Shown here in pieces: positions 11,401 to 22,400 of a stretch of 64,000 bases of DNA. Below the pieces are notes generated by a model. It had not been told where the DNA came from and ran no database searches. It was given only the letters and a program-made list of their open reading frames with translations. Made by a program: the position numbers and the translations under genes. Within the stretch, counting starts at the first letter, position 1; each line of letters starts with the position of its first letter. The stretch is from Guillardia theta CCMP2712 (lineage: Eukaryota > Cryptophyceae > Pyrenomonadales > Geminigeraceae): the NCBI RefSeq assembly GCF_000315625.1, contig NW_005434545.1:111450-175449 (forward strand). Reading direction: 5' to 3'.

Positions 11401-12615
11401 GGTGAAGTATCTTGTTCCATTCTCGTCTCCTGGTCTCATGCTCTGCTGCAGCAATCTCGACATGTCAGATGTACGATTTGACTGACCTTCCTCTCTCTTA
11501 CATCAGCCTGCGCCCTTGTCCCTCACCTGCTTGTTCTTTTCTTTCCTCTCCTCCCTCTCTCCTCCTCTCTCCCCCTCTCTCCCCCTCTCTCCCCCTCTCT
11601 CTGCCTCTTCAACTCTCTCGTTCCTACTAGCGCCTCGTTCACTGCAGCAACAGATCGTTCTTGACCAGAGCGGTCGCGGAACCAACGCCTGGAGCAAGAA
11701 GAGGAAGGTGGGAGCTCCAGGTTTCGCTCTCCATGCTCACTCGTCGTCAGCATTGCGACCGTTGGACGGCAGAAGAAACCGAAAGATTTTACGTCGGGCT
11801 CAGAAAAGTAGATCTTCTTCCCTGCGAGGTGCTGGCCACTCACACTCTGCTCCTCAGTTCGGCCTCGACTTCCAGCTGATCGCCTCGTGGATGGGAGATC
11901 GGCGAAACGACAGGCAAGGAGGAGGAGGAGAAGAGGAGGTGGAGGAGGAGGTGGAGGAGGAGGAGGAGGAGGAGGTGGTGGTGGTGGTGGTGGAGGAGGA
12001 GGAGGAGAAGGAGGTGGTGGTGGTGGTGGAGGAGGAGGTGGTGGTGTTGTTGTGGTGGTGGTGGTTTTGTGGTGGTAACAGAACCACAGGAGACACGTGA
12101 GGAACAAGTTCAAGAAGGAGGAGCGACTCAACCTCGCTAGGATAAACCAGGTGAGACCTCTCCACGTCTTCAGCTCCTTCCTGCCCCTTACCTGCCCTCA
12201 AGGCTATCGCAAACCGCATGCCCGTCAACGACGAGGACTGGAGGAAGGTGCGTCATAGGAGAGTCTCAGTCCGCCTTGTGAGACTAGTCCAGGTGAAAGG
12301 ACTCGGACCGGAGACGCTCGGACAGAACTCCAAGTGGGTGGAGGAGGAGGAGGAGGAGGAGGAGGAGGAGGAGGAGGAGGAGGAGGAGAGACTTGAGACG
12401 AGGGAGGATAGCAGCATCATGCTTACAGCCGGCTTCCAGGATTCCGGCGCAAACGCCAGGAGCAGAGGAGGCTGCAGGTCTTCCAGGTATACGCACATGC
12501 TGAGGGCTGTTTATCATGCTCATCCATGTTCGAATCAGGAACGCCGAACGCTATGGAGCACGAGAGCGGAAGCGACTTGCCTGAAGACGATGCCAACGAG
12601 AGCGACGACTATTGA
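8480..12615 (+). CDS. BDP1: TFIIIB component B'' (Bdp1), RNA polymerase III initiation factor
   Basis: ATG at 8480 begins MEQPKRAHPRGRVKPNLALL, resembling the RVKPN start of animal BDP1. The motif (K)RAHPRGRV.P recurs in later exons (about 9050 and 9555). A Ser/Glu/Gln-rich linker follows. The conserved core starts with RTIRELMRDPSYGMP (about 11007), then GGRIVIDDSSLTISNATE (about 11347), matching the segment before the SANT domain in Bdp1. The SANT domain is split: DRWTAEETERFYVGLRK, then FGLDFQLIASWMGDRR (about 11855), then RNKFKKEERLNLARINQ (about 12100). Further exons give AIANRMPVNDEDWRK and FRRKRQEQRRLQVFQ, and the acidic tail ends SGSDLPEDDANESDDY. Bdp1 completes TFIIIB with TBP and Brf1 at Pol III promoters. 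Short GT-AG introns throughout; the intron splitting SANT carries a large microsatellite. Middle exon borders are approximate. Confidence 0.9.
11545..11602. repeat. CT-rich short tandem repeat (CTCTCCCC-like)
   Basis: Repeated CTCTCCCC/CTCTCTCC units form a pyrimidine run within a BDP1 intron just before the exon coding the start of the SANT domain. It may act as an extended polypyrimidine tract, but it lies too far from the acceptor to be sure. Confidence 0.7.
11921..12078. repeat. Compound (GGA)n/(GGT)n microsatellite in the BDP1 SANT intron
   Basis: About 150 bp of alternating GGA and GGT triplet blocks on the plus strand, almost pure G/A/T with long G content, lies inside the intron between the SANT exons GDRR and RNKFKKEE. 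The strand is strongly purine/G-biased and could form G-quadruplexes in the transcript. Confidence 0.9.
12340..12388. repeat. (GGA)n microsatellite, BDP1 3' region
   Basis: About 16 GGA/GAG triplets sit between the AIANRMPVNDEDWRK exon and the FRRKRQEQ exon of BDP1. It is probably intronic. If retained it would code poly-Glu in one frame. Confidence 0.85.
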
Positions 12616-13029
12616 GAGGAGGAGCGACCTGTGTACTTGTAGAATACTATACCGTAACTAAACACCAGCTGCAAGCCGTTCAATGTGTAAAGCTTTCCGG
12701 TGACGGTGTGGCCCCCTGCAGAAACTTGAAAGCCAGCTAACTTGCCAGAAACTTAGAGTCGGCCATGGCGCGGCCGCCCCGCCCGCGCTGCATGATGGGT
12801 CTGCCTTCAGTGTGAGTGCCAGGGCCCTGCGGCGGCGGGCTGACTCAGTTATGATCATCCTTGTTGGGCGGCCCGGGCTGGCACTCCGATGGCAGCGGCC
12901 GGGCCCCGGTTCGGGGCCCTGCTTGCGCCGGGCCCCGACCTGGTGGGGCTCCCTGGTGCCCGACTGGTGCCCGACTCACTGGCCCGACACCGTAAAGGAT
13001 GAGTGGGGATGGGGGACGCATAAGTATAC
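12616..13029. other. Intergenic spacer with a GC-rich island (12860-12985)
   Basis: This is the spacer downstream of BDP1. Positions 12860-12985 are strikingly GC-rich with GGCCCGGGC and GGGGCCC palindromic cores and three close copies of a GTGCCCGACT-like phrase. Similar GC islands occur near 19150, 30405, 33090, 36810, 48605 and 61705, mostly in intergenic DNA. Confidence 0.6.
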
Positions 13030-13727
13030 TGGAAAGAATGGTGGCGTGATGGCGGGGAGGGAGGGGGGCGAGCGGGGAGAGGAGGATCTTTCTTCTCTTC
13101 CTCTTGTCTTGTGGAGCACAGACGACGAGTCTGAAGAGAACTCGGTAGAGAACGAGCACGAGGAAGCAGCACGAGAGTTCAGCAGAACTTTTTCTTCCCT
13201 CCTGCCCTCCAGCAAGCTAGGATTCGTCACCTATGTGGTCCGGGGAAGGGACGGGGAAGGATACTCAGCGCGAAGGGGTCAGCTCACAGAGGATTGCAGA
13301 ATTATTCCGCTCCATGGCAAGTATGAGAGTTCGAGCACAAGGGTGGATGGCTCAGACAGGATACCACGAGCAATTCGAAGTAGCAGTGTGGATAAGATCT
13401 CGACTCTGTACGACTTTGATGTCTCAATCAGCCTCGAGCAGTGGCTTTCTCTGGTCAAGCAGGAGAGCAGTAGGAAGGCTCCTCTTTCCAGGAACTGGCA
13501 GTGAGTCACGTAGACACGCTGCGTGCAAGAGTTGAAACTCGTTCATGTAGGTCACTTCCGATCGACGAGCTGAGGCAGCTAGCGCTCGAGCGAGGGATGG
13601 GAGAGGACTCCAAGGAAGCGGAGCGAATCAAGTTAGTGAAGTTCTTGCGTGAGGTATCTGCATCCAACGCCGAGGTTTCATCGAACTGACTTTATTGCAG
13701 TGGGACCGCGAGTACAGAGTCCGCTGA
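13030..13727 (+). CDS. Hypothetical protein with a SAP-like C-terminal motif
   Basis: Weakly resolved multi-exon gene; the 5' border is approximate. Supported pieces are an acidic segment DDESEENSVENEHEEAARE (about 13120-13175), RIAELFRSMASMRVRAQGWM then AQTGYHEQFEVAVWIR (about 13294-13400), and a last long exon ELAVSHVDTLRARVETRS, then LPIDELRQLALERGMGED and ERIKLVKFLRE. The last stretch resembles a SAP helix-extended-helix motif (Leu spacing, conserved Gly and Lys). After a roughly 50-nt intron the gene closes with WDREYRVR and TGA at 13725. A DNA-binding role would follow only if the SAP reading is right. Confidence 0.45.
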
Positions 13728-13828
13728 TGCCTGCTGGTCGTTAGATCCGCGGGTTCAAGAAGTCAGGGATTGGAATGCGAATCCTGCGCGCCATGTAAGA
13801 ATGTATCCATAAAGACACAGACATCTCG

Positions 13829-15695
13829 TCACTGGAATCCGTTGGTGAACAACTTGTGTGCGATATCCAGCGCCTGGCAGGGGTGGACTGGGTCAAGTTC
13901 TACCAACCCCGAGAATGGCAGCAACCTTCAAGGCCCAAGGGCGCGCTTTCTCCCAGAACTCCAGGATCTGCGTGTTCCTCTCACTCTCAACCCCCTCTCC
14001 TTCCTCGCAGCAGTAACCTTGTTCTTCATCTTCTCATGCGCCTTGGCTGGAGGGAGAGGCTTCTTTGCAGTAACGTACCTGCCCCGTGGTGTCAGGGTTG
14101 TGGGTGATCTCGTTCAGCAGGAAGCAACGAGGCAACCACAGGCTCTCCCTACCAGGTTCGCTTCACATTGAAATCGTCGCGCGGAGATGTTCCATTCGGG
14201 CTGACCTGGGAGGGGGTTGGAATTTCAGCCTTCACAATATCGAAGAGCGGGAGGTATTCTGAGTCACATAGCTCAGATCCCATCCTTCTGCGATCTCTGG
14301 ATTGCCGAGCTCCTACGAGAAGGTGAACGAGACAAGTCGAGGGAAAAGCTCCAACTCAGCAGTACACCTGTTCAGCTACGTCTGTCCAGCCCCAAGTCTC
14401 CAAGAATCGTGCTGGGGAGTCAGTTCCCCATTGCCAACGGCTCCCATTCGTTGCCGCCGCTGCACTCACAGCACTCAACCCGATCCCTTGCGCAAACATG
14501 TCAAGACCAGACATCTTGTACGATCGCAACTTACGGGACCCGGGTGCTGTTACGTTGGAAATCTGGGTCATGATCCTCTGCACATCGTCTTCTACCTGTT
14601 GGCACCACGTGCATCAGAAGATAGGGGGCAGGACATTTGCGGGAGGTTCAACTCACAAAGTAGTAGAGAAATCCTTCGAGTAGGAAACACGATGGGTATT
14701 GTGACTGGAAGCCGTATCCTGCCGTGACTCTAGTCAGACGGACCTCAGCTCGTAAAGGGCCCTCACTCTTCAATACGCTCATCCAGTCCTCAACCATGAC
14801 GTCAACGCCGATACGGAAAGTGAGCGGGAGCTTCATGCTTCGGGCCTTCAAGTACCAACGCACGTGACAAGTCAAGTTGAGTCGTTCAACATGGCTGTGG
14901 TCACCATGTGAGAGTCCATCCCGGCTCGTCTCAAGATGCTGTTCTTCTTGTTGATGATCTCGGGGAGGTCAAGCTCCCAGATCGTCAGCCGCTGCCCGTC
15001 CATCAGCTCTCTTGGCGTCGAGGGTGGAACCTCCGCCCAACGGAAATCCCGACCCCGCAAAGCCCTCGCATCAAACCCGGCGCCGATCAACACAACCTGT
15101 TGGTGTCATGTGATGCGACAGTAGAGAAGCAGCTGTAACCTCTTACCTGCTTGATTCCAAGCTCATGTACTGCTTCGAAGATCAACTTATCAAAGAATTT
15201 CGTCCGAACGGCAATGCGTGCAAGCTTTGGGGGTTCTAGTTTGACAGTTTCCTCAAGCTTCGAAGGACACGTATCTCTTGCAAACAGAGCTGCGTAGGGA
15301 TCGTCGATAAAGGACTGATTCACCAAACTAACAATGCAACCACCATCAGACGCAAGGATACGGAGCTTTCTCAGAATCAATCTTTACCTCACTGCTGCTC
15401 TGTATGCAGCTATGGAGCCCGCTGTTGCTGTGATGTTCAATCCAGTGTCCTCCAAGTACCTATCTGCTCCCTTCCATGCCCTCCCTGCTGATGGTTCGGC
15501 CATGGTGGAACTTCCGCCCCTTAGAGCCTTGAGTGCATACTGTGCTTGCAAACAGGAGCCCGCAGGAGCATCGCAGTTCACTGTTCCTACACCGAGAAAG
15601 ACAAGGAGGAGGAGATGTTGCGGCCATGAGCTCTTGCTTGCTCTATATTCTTCTCTCCCTCTTCTCACCATGTCGCCTCCTCCGTTCCCCGCCAT
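13829..15695 (-). CDS. LCMT-family (PF04072) SAM-dependent methyltransferase with N-terminal leader
   Basis: The first exon (about 15386-15695) starts MAGNGGGDMVRRG, followed by a hydrophobic run QHLLLLVFLGVGTVNC, then LKALRGGSSTMAEP, suggesting a secretory or bipartite plastid leader. The methyltransferase core follows: LNITATAGSIAAYRAAV, FIDDPYAALFARDTCP, LARIAVRTKFFDKLIFEAV, then VVLIGAGFDARALRGRDF (the SAM-binding G-x-G-x-D motif, about 15050-15095), and WELDLPEIINKKNSILRR with the acidic SAM-ribose residue. Next come VEDWMSVLKSEG and PSCFLLEGFLYYF, then VQRIMTQISNVTAPGSR. This order is that of the leucine carboxyl/putative SAM methyltransferase family. The substrate is unknown. Downstream minus-strand coding-like pieces (YVTAKKPLPPAKAHEKMKNK; LDIAHKLFTNGFQ, stop at 13829-13831) may be its C-terminus or another gene, so the 3' end is uncertain. 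Confidence 0.75.
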
Positions 15696-16317
15696 GCCGA
15701 CAGGATCTGGCAGGAAAGTAGACCGGGCGCCCGAACGTCAGTGGAAAGGCAGCAAAAATATATGGTACATAATGTAATATAAGTTATATACTGTCCTGGT
15801 CCATGTCCAATTTAATTTGCTGAGGCGGTTTCCCCTTCTTCCTCGCTCATTCTTTTAGTCAGCGCACTGAAAAATGGTGACCAGGTAGCTCGCCCATGCC
15901 CTCGTCCTCCTGTCATGCTTCTACCCCCCTTCCTCTGTCCTTGCCGTCCTCGACATCCTTCTCTTCTGCGCCTTCATCTCTCCCCTCCTCCTGCGTTCTC
16001 CTCCTCTCTGAGTTTCCTTGGTTTCGTCGTTTGTTCTGGCGTGCAGGCTGTGACCTCTCTATCGTCTGGTATGATGATGGGAGGGATGAAAGGGAGGACG
16101 GACGAGAGGGCATGAAATATTTCATGTCATGCGATGTTGGACTAGAAGTGAGGGGGAGATGGAGAGAGGAGACACAGACACAGGCACAGGCACAGGGAAA
16201 AAGTGGATCGAATCAGATCGCGTTCTAGCTGACAGCTCTTCGTGTAGGTGTGGAAGAGACAGCTCCGGAGACTGTGATCGGATGAAGATGAAAGCAAGAT
16301 GAGGAGCTAATAACGAA
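15696..16317. other. Intergenic (divergent spacer)
   Basis: This lies between the methyltransferase start and the next plus-strand gene. It includes an AT-rich stretch (15755-15820) and a C/T-rich stretch (15890-16010). A CACAGGCACAGG-type short repeat is at 16170-16200. No convincing coding sequence. Confidence 0.6.
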
Positions 16318-17607
16318 ATGTCGAGCAACCCATCAGATCCCTTCACACTGTGGCTGTCCAAGCTGGACAGCATGTCATCAGACTTGCAAACTGAGCAGAG
16401 AGAAGTTGGGCTTGCTGGGTCAGGCATGGACAACCTCAAGTCATGGTTCACCGACTCGATGCCGGCACAACTGACCAACAAGCATCATTCGGATGGAGAT
16501 CTGATAAAATCACTGCAAAAGCTGGTGAGACCTTTGTGATGATGAAGAGAAGTTTGTGACTTGGGTGCACTGAACGGCGTAGACGGCGCGAACCTTCGAT
16601 CCTGTGGAGCCGATGTCGTGCTTCCATCCTCCTTCCATCTTCTGCTGACGCGCTCCTTCAACAGGAAATCGAATAGCAACAGCTGGCCCTGGCCATCTCA
16701 ACAAGATCACGACGCCAGAGAACAGCCTGTAATTGCACGTGTCACCGAGTATCATGAGCTGAAATTTTGAAGTTGCTGGCCAAACTCAAGCCGAGTGGTC
16801 CGCCGAAAACTCTTTGCAGGTTCAAAAGAGGAGGAGGATTGGTGTGCCTTGTTATCGTTGAGCTCGCTATGCAACAGAGATCTGCCCAAGAAAACTTCCA
16901 ATCCTTACGCTCACAGCGTGCTGCGCACTCCTTCCGCCGTGGCCATGGCTTCGAGAATAGAGGCCGAGGAAAGGATTCGTTCCCTTGAGATCTTCGTCTG
17001 CCTCATTTTCCTCTCTCCAGGTCTTTGTCGAGCAGCCCAACTCTTGGCGCACGCCTGATCCTACCCCTCGCTATTCAGCTCGAGAGCATCGCAGCGAGGA
17101 GGTGCTGAAGACTTCAAGGAGGTGAGCGAAGGGGAAGGAGTGAGAGGTTGCAGAGGATAGACAAGGATCAACGACGGGAGGAGCGCGGGAGTGCATCAGT
17201 GTAGCGTTTCGCTGTCATGGTTGACTGTGCTGGACAGTTTGCACAGTGCTTTCAACTCCAAACTCAATTCCAGGGACGATATTACCATCCTGTCCGGAGA
17301 AAGATTTGTAGAGAGTTTGGATCTCCCCAAGTCAGCCAGATCTCCGAGCAAGTCTGTAGATCTCGAAGGCATCAAGAATCAGGTTTTCATCGTCCACTCG
17401 ACGCCGAGTCAATTGACATCATTTCAGGTTAGGAAGCTCTCGTCGCACTTGTCTCCTCAAACGCGATCTTATGAGTGAGTCAATCATGAGTGGATGAGTT
17501 TTACATACTGTTGTGCTGACTTCGCATGGTGCGCTTCAAGAAACGGTCCCATGACACCATCATCCCAACAGCAACTCTGCCGAGACATCACGCCAGGAAT
17601 GAGGTGA
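16318..17607 (+). CDS. Hypothetical Ser-rich protein, multi-exon
   Basis: ATG 16318 starts MSSNPSDPFTLWLSKLDSMS and reads to a donor at 16525 (SLQKL|GTGAGA). Later exons are supported by composition and splice frame: LPKKTSNPYAHSVLRTPSAV (about 16877), VFVEQPNSWRTPDPTPRYSA (about 17023), VLDSLHSAFNSKLNSRDDIT (about 17225), DLPKSARSPSKSVDLEGIKN, and after a donor at 17475 a final exon ENGPMTPSSQQQLCRDITP ending GMR with TGA at 17605. The exon order between 16530 and 16870 is unresolved. Two SP/TP-rich stretches could be phosphorylated. No recognised domain. Confidence 0.5.
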
Positions 17608-17899
17608 ACTAACTGTCATCGCCGCTTTGATGTTGATTCAAGCTTGCAACTTAGGAACGGGGAGCTGTGGCATCAAGACCTTCAAAAACGACTGGAGAAT
17701 CTCCTCTCACCCCTCAACTCATGGAAATGACCGCATGAGTCCATATTCTTTCACTTTACATTTCTTTTCTGTAAAACAACAAAATATCCCCTCTGAGACA
17801 TTTGTATGCGAAAACCTCAAACACTGCTCATATGTCGCTCGCTCGCAAAATCAAAACATACATGGACGCCTTTCCAAGTTTTATTTTCAAAAAATTGGC

Positions 17900-19055
17900 T
17901 TAGATGATTCCAATCTTGTTGGCAACATCGAGAGCATCAAAATCCTGTGTCAAGCGCACATATGCCTTCTTGACCCCGTCCGGTCGTACAAGAGTGTTAA
18001 CCTTGGAGCAGGAAATATCGTACATCTTTTTAACTGCTTGAGAGATCTGGCGCTTATTGGCACGGACATCGGTGATGAAGACAAGGGTGTTGTTGTCTTC
18101 GATCTTCTTCATCGCAGACTCAGTAGTTAGAGGGTACCTGCATCTCCGTCACACAGACCACCTCCTCTCCCTCTCCTCCTCTCTCACTTAATAATCTGGA
18201 ATTGGTCGAGCTTGTTAGCCTTGGGGGCAGACTTGCGCAAGTACTTGGGGGCCCTGGGCTTCTTGAGGGTCTTGGGGCGGTGGAAGGTGGTGTTCCTCCT
18301 CACTTTCGTGGGCTTCTTTGACCTGAGCCCCTCCTTGACAGCCTTCGCGGCCTTGGTGGCTTTGGCAGCTGGGGCACCCTGAACCAATCAAAGTCAAAGA
18401 GCGCAATGCTGAAAATCTTCCTTTCACACACGCATGAATGAATGATTAGAGCAACCGTACCAGAAGTCACAACCAACTCATAGAACACTGAATGATCATG
18501 GCCAAGTTTCAAACAGAACCCTTGTTGCACCCTTAGAAACGAATCCAACGAGCAACGCTCACGAGCTCATCGCAATCAAGAAACGCATGAACGGTACAGA
18601 TTTTTGCAGAAACCACATTTTCCTTACATCTTAGCACCACATCTCAGCACCATTCCATCACTTTGCCTCACTTCTTCATTCAATGCTCATCAGGATCCCG
18701 TGCAAATTGACATCCCCCATGCAAGTCCCAGTTCATCAAACGAATTTCTTCTCTTCCTCTCTCAAGTTTGGCAAGCGCATCAGAAACAATGCATGCCTTA
18801 GAAACACCTCATGAACTTTTCGAGCAACATTCATACTCTCATCCCTCATCTTCACCCACATCCTTCAATCTTCCTCATGCATTCCCCCAGTCTGGCTTCA
18901 CTCCTCCTCAACAACACACTCAACAACCTGGCAGATGACTCTCTCAACGCTCGCTCCATCTACTTCCTATGTCACCTCTCCAAGCTTTGGCCATAGCCCT
19001 CTCTCTCCCTTTCGCCATCCTCCCTCACCTTGGCGGTCGCAGGCTTCTTGGGCAT
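17900..19055 (-). CDS. RPL23A: 60S ribosomal protein L23a (uL23)
   Basis: Three exons. Exon 1 (from ATG 19055) codes [10 protein letters not shown] first intron of about 650 nt follows, much longer than most here. Exon 2 (18187-18379) codes [18 protein letters not shown], then [20 protein letters not shown] and [10 protein letters not shown]. Exon 3 (17900-18138) codes [20 protein letters not shown], then [37 protein letters not shown] and [12 protein letters not shown]. The phase-2 junction rebuilds [16 protein letters not shown], identical in layout to eukaryotic L23a. uL23 binds 28S/5.8S rRNA at the tunnel exit and docks SRP and chaperones. The length matches the family. Confidence 0.96.
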
Positions 19056-19473
19056 GGCGCTTGTGAAGAGCACGAGGGCACGAGAGAAAAAAAAGCGAGA
19101 GAAACGTTACAAATGTAACCACCAGCGTTAAATTTTGTAACTGCTTTCGGGGCCAGGGGCGGGCCCGGGCGATTACAACGTTGCTCGCTTTTATGCCTTG
19201 TGAGGGTAGGTTTGGAAAATTCTTCAGTAAATTTGTAATTATTGAAAAATATTTGAAATTATTTTCAGGACCCGGCCTTGTTTGTGAGTTTGTGAGGATT
19301 TCTTGACTGGCCTTGAGACCCCCTTGAAGTTTGCCCTGCCATGTTGCCAAAGCCCACGGCACGAGCAGCAAGCGGGAGTAGCGGCAGAGAGTGGCAGCAG
19401 CAGCACAAGGACTGTATGTGCATGAGACGACCAGGCAGATAAGGACACTGAAGAGATCACAGCATACGCGAGC
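19056..19473. promoter_or_regulatory. Divergent promoter region RPL23A / FUSC-like gene
   Basis: This 418-bp spacer separates two divergent starts. At 19101-19141 it has GAAACGTTACA, a palindrome-like TTACAAATGTAA and CGTTAAATTTTGTAAC, about 50-85 bp from the RPL23A ATG. The 11-mer GAAACGTTACA recurs at 43192-43202, with a nearby reverse-oriented TTAACGGTTGTAACGTT. A short GC-rich core (GGGCGGGCCCGGGC-like) lies at 19152-19172. The promoter role is inferred from position only. Confidence 0.45.
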
Positions 19474-22400
19474 ATGAAGGACCTTCACGCAAAGCTGCTC
19501 AAGGAGTTCAGAAGCTTCGCTCGCTTGTCTTCCTGGCCTTTGCGTCAAACTCTGGCATGCGGGCTCTCATGCTTGATCAACCTTGAGGGGGACAACAAAA
19601 TTTTTGGTGCGAAAATTTTCGCACCTCTAGTATCTCTTGTATGCATCACTCCACACCTTGGTTCGACTCTCAAGACATGCGAGATGGCCGTGCTAGGTCT
19701 GGTCGTGGCAGCAATCCTGGGGTTCCCCATGGCTTTTATCATCACGCCGAACCTGCTCGTGCTTCATGTTCTCCTGACAGTCTCCAGCATCCTGATCCTC
19801 CTGCCCTCTCTGAATCCCTTGACAGCGAAACTGGCTTTGGTCATCCTCACTGTGCTTTTGACCTCTGCACGAGAGGATGAATCTAGCCTGCAGAGGCAGT
19901 GCTGCGGTTCCCCGCTGCAGGATCTCGCATCAGCTGCTGCAGGTCTGCTGGCTGCGTTGGTGGTAGCTCTGCTCCCTCTCCCAGGAAGCCGGGCCCGCAA
20001 CATCGCTGAGAGCACTATGGCGGAGGCTGAAACGAATGCGGCAAATGCAGCAGCCCTGCTTTGCCATTCCATTGGAGCAGGAAGGAGCAAGAGGGCGATC
20101 CTCGCAGCGCATGCACAGATTCTGATCGTTAAGTCTGTGCGATGCCAAGAGAGGGTCAGGATGCTCCTGCCAGATGTCTCATGGGAACTGCACTTGTTCG
20201 CACTGCTGCGCTTTCCTGACCGCTTGTTCTACTCGAGCATGGAAGAGCCGAGCCATCTGATCGACCACATTGCCAAGCGCCTGGAGCAACTGTCTCGAGT
20301 CGATGCTGCTCTCTTTGGCATCCTGCGATGCCTCAACAACGACAACTACGAGGACTCGGTCGTAGCTTCCTGGTCCACCATCCAGCGATCCGACTCCATG
20401 GAGCTCCAGAGCGACTTTATCACCCAGCGGAACTGGGACGGATGGGAGCACATTGCAGCCGTCAAGGCTCTGCACATCAGCGTGCAGACACAGCTGGAGG
20501 TGCTGCGCACTGGCATCGTCGACGCCACTGAGAACTTGGGGCAAGTTTTCAGCGAGTTGGCGGTGGTGAGGGGCTACGAGAACAGGTTGAAGATCATCGC
20601 AGACCTGGAGCAGGTGACGCCTCTTGTTGTAAGTTCCTCCTGTCGTCCTGCTCGCTGACCCCGTCGCAGGCTGTCAAGCTCCTCGACAGGGCCACTTACG
20701 ACGCGAGGAAAAAGGCCTTCTACAGCAGTGGGAACGATCACACCGAGCAAGCGATCGCGGCGCTCGGGCCCCCGACCTCTCGACTTTTTCTCCTGTACCC
20801 TTGTGCTCTGCACCTGCTGCCTCAGGTTGAACCTGCCCTTCCAGGTTCTGCATCATGGAGGTGGGAAAGATCTGGACGGACATCTCTCCACCTGTGCGAG
20901 CTCCCAAGAGCCTCATCAGCGATCGAATTCGCTCCATGTGGATTGACTTCAGCCGTTCTCGAATCCTCTACGTCTTCAAACTCACCCTGGCCATCAACTT
21001 AGCGCTGGCTGCAGGAATATACTGCACAGGTGATGTTGTCTCCCCTCCTCCATCTCTGTCTCATCCCCGCAGGCTCGGGCATGTGGGCGGCGGTGGCCGT
21101 ATGCATGGTAGGGCCTCGATCCCTCATGGAGGTCGGAGGAAGCTTTCGCGCTGCGAAGCTGCGTTTGAGTGGAACAGGAGGAGGAGCGATCTTTGCTGCC
21201 GTCGTGATGATCCTCGTTCAGTCTGTAACTCTGGAGATTGGCCACTTCCTCCTCATCCTCCCTTGGGTCTTCGTCATGGGCTATCTCCGCCACAACGTGT
21301 CCATTGCGTATGGAGCTTTTATAGCCCAGGTGAACCCATGAGCTCCCAACTGTCCTGCCCTCCAACTCCTTCGCTCTCTCACCTCCCCTTGGCCTGTTCC
21401 TCTCGCTCCCGCTCGAACTCTTCTCAATTCTAACCAGCTGAGTTCACAGGTGACTCCCTTTCTCATGATGCAGAACTCGCTGATCAGCTACACGAGCGTT
21501 GAGAGCTGGGTGTACCGCAGAATCTCTCAGAACTTCTTGGGTGTTATCATCTACATCGCCATCGAGGTTCTCATCAAACCTGTTCGCGCCCTGTCCATCT
21601 TTGAGGTGCAACTCGGAAAGAACTTGAGAAACATTGCGTCTGCCATCGACACCATCATGCACGAGAACTTGGGGGCTCTTTGCTGCGAGTGCAGGTCGAG
21701 TTATGCGCAGAAAGCCTCCTCGCTGCTCTCTTCCTTGTATCAGGGGATGAAGATGCAGAAGAATCTGGTAAGACACACAGATTCTGCCCCTCCCATGTCC
21801 TCGCTGACGCCAGCTGTTTGCTCGGCAAGATGTTTGAGGTCTACGATGAGCCCAGCTGGTTGATGAGCAGCGCTATCCCTCCTCGGGCGGTGGAGACTTT
21901 CTTGGAGAAGGTTGCGGACACATCTGTACGTTGCCTGCCTTCTCACTCCTCCTCTCCTTCTGCTGCAGAGCATAGAAAGTGTCGACCGACTGCTAGGAAT
22001 CATGCAAATGGTACGCAAGCTTCATGTCAACGTCGGGCTGACTCCTTGCTTGCTACAGGTCCTCTCCAACTGGACGCGCGAATGCGCTGATAGCCCCGAA
22101 GACATGGCTCAATTCCTTTTTCCGCTCAAGGACCCACTGCTGAAGGTGAACCTCTTTCCCCCCCTTCTCCCTTCCGTGCTCCTTCCCTCAAACTCCTTCT
22201 CTCTTACCTCGCCCCTGAGTCATTTTCTCCTCGCAGCTCAAATCCATTATGGTCGCCTGGTACGAGTCCCTCGCTGAGCGTGCAGAGAGTCACACGCACG
22301 ACTCCCGCAACGAGCTCAAAGCGGTCAGACTCTGCCCTCTCATCCTGCTACCTCCATCTCCGTCAGCTCTCTGCTACCTCCCCCTCATTCTTCCTTCTTC

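Noticed and set aside
11523-12131. Minus-strand frame with a long poly-Pro stretch
   Set aside because: It is the antisense reading of the GGA/GGT microsatellite in the BDP1 intron, flanked by clear BDP1 exons on the other strand.
12812-13504. 230-codon plus-strand frame
   Set aside because: Its first third translates the GC-rich island and it reads through likely splice sites; only parts of this interval appear coding, and partly in another frame.
18600-18700. Candidate C/D-box snoRNA in the RPL23A intron (minus strand)
   Set aside because: A TGATGA-like and a CTGA box are present but only about 45 nt apart with an imperfect C box and no terminal stem I can pair; too weak to annotate.
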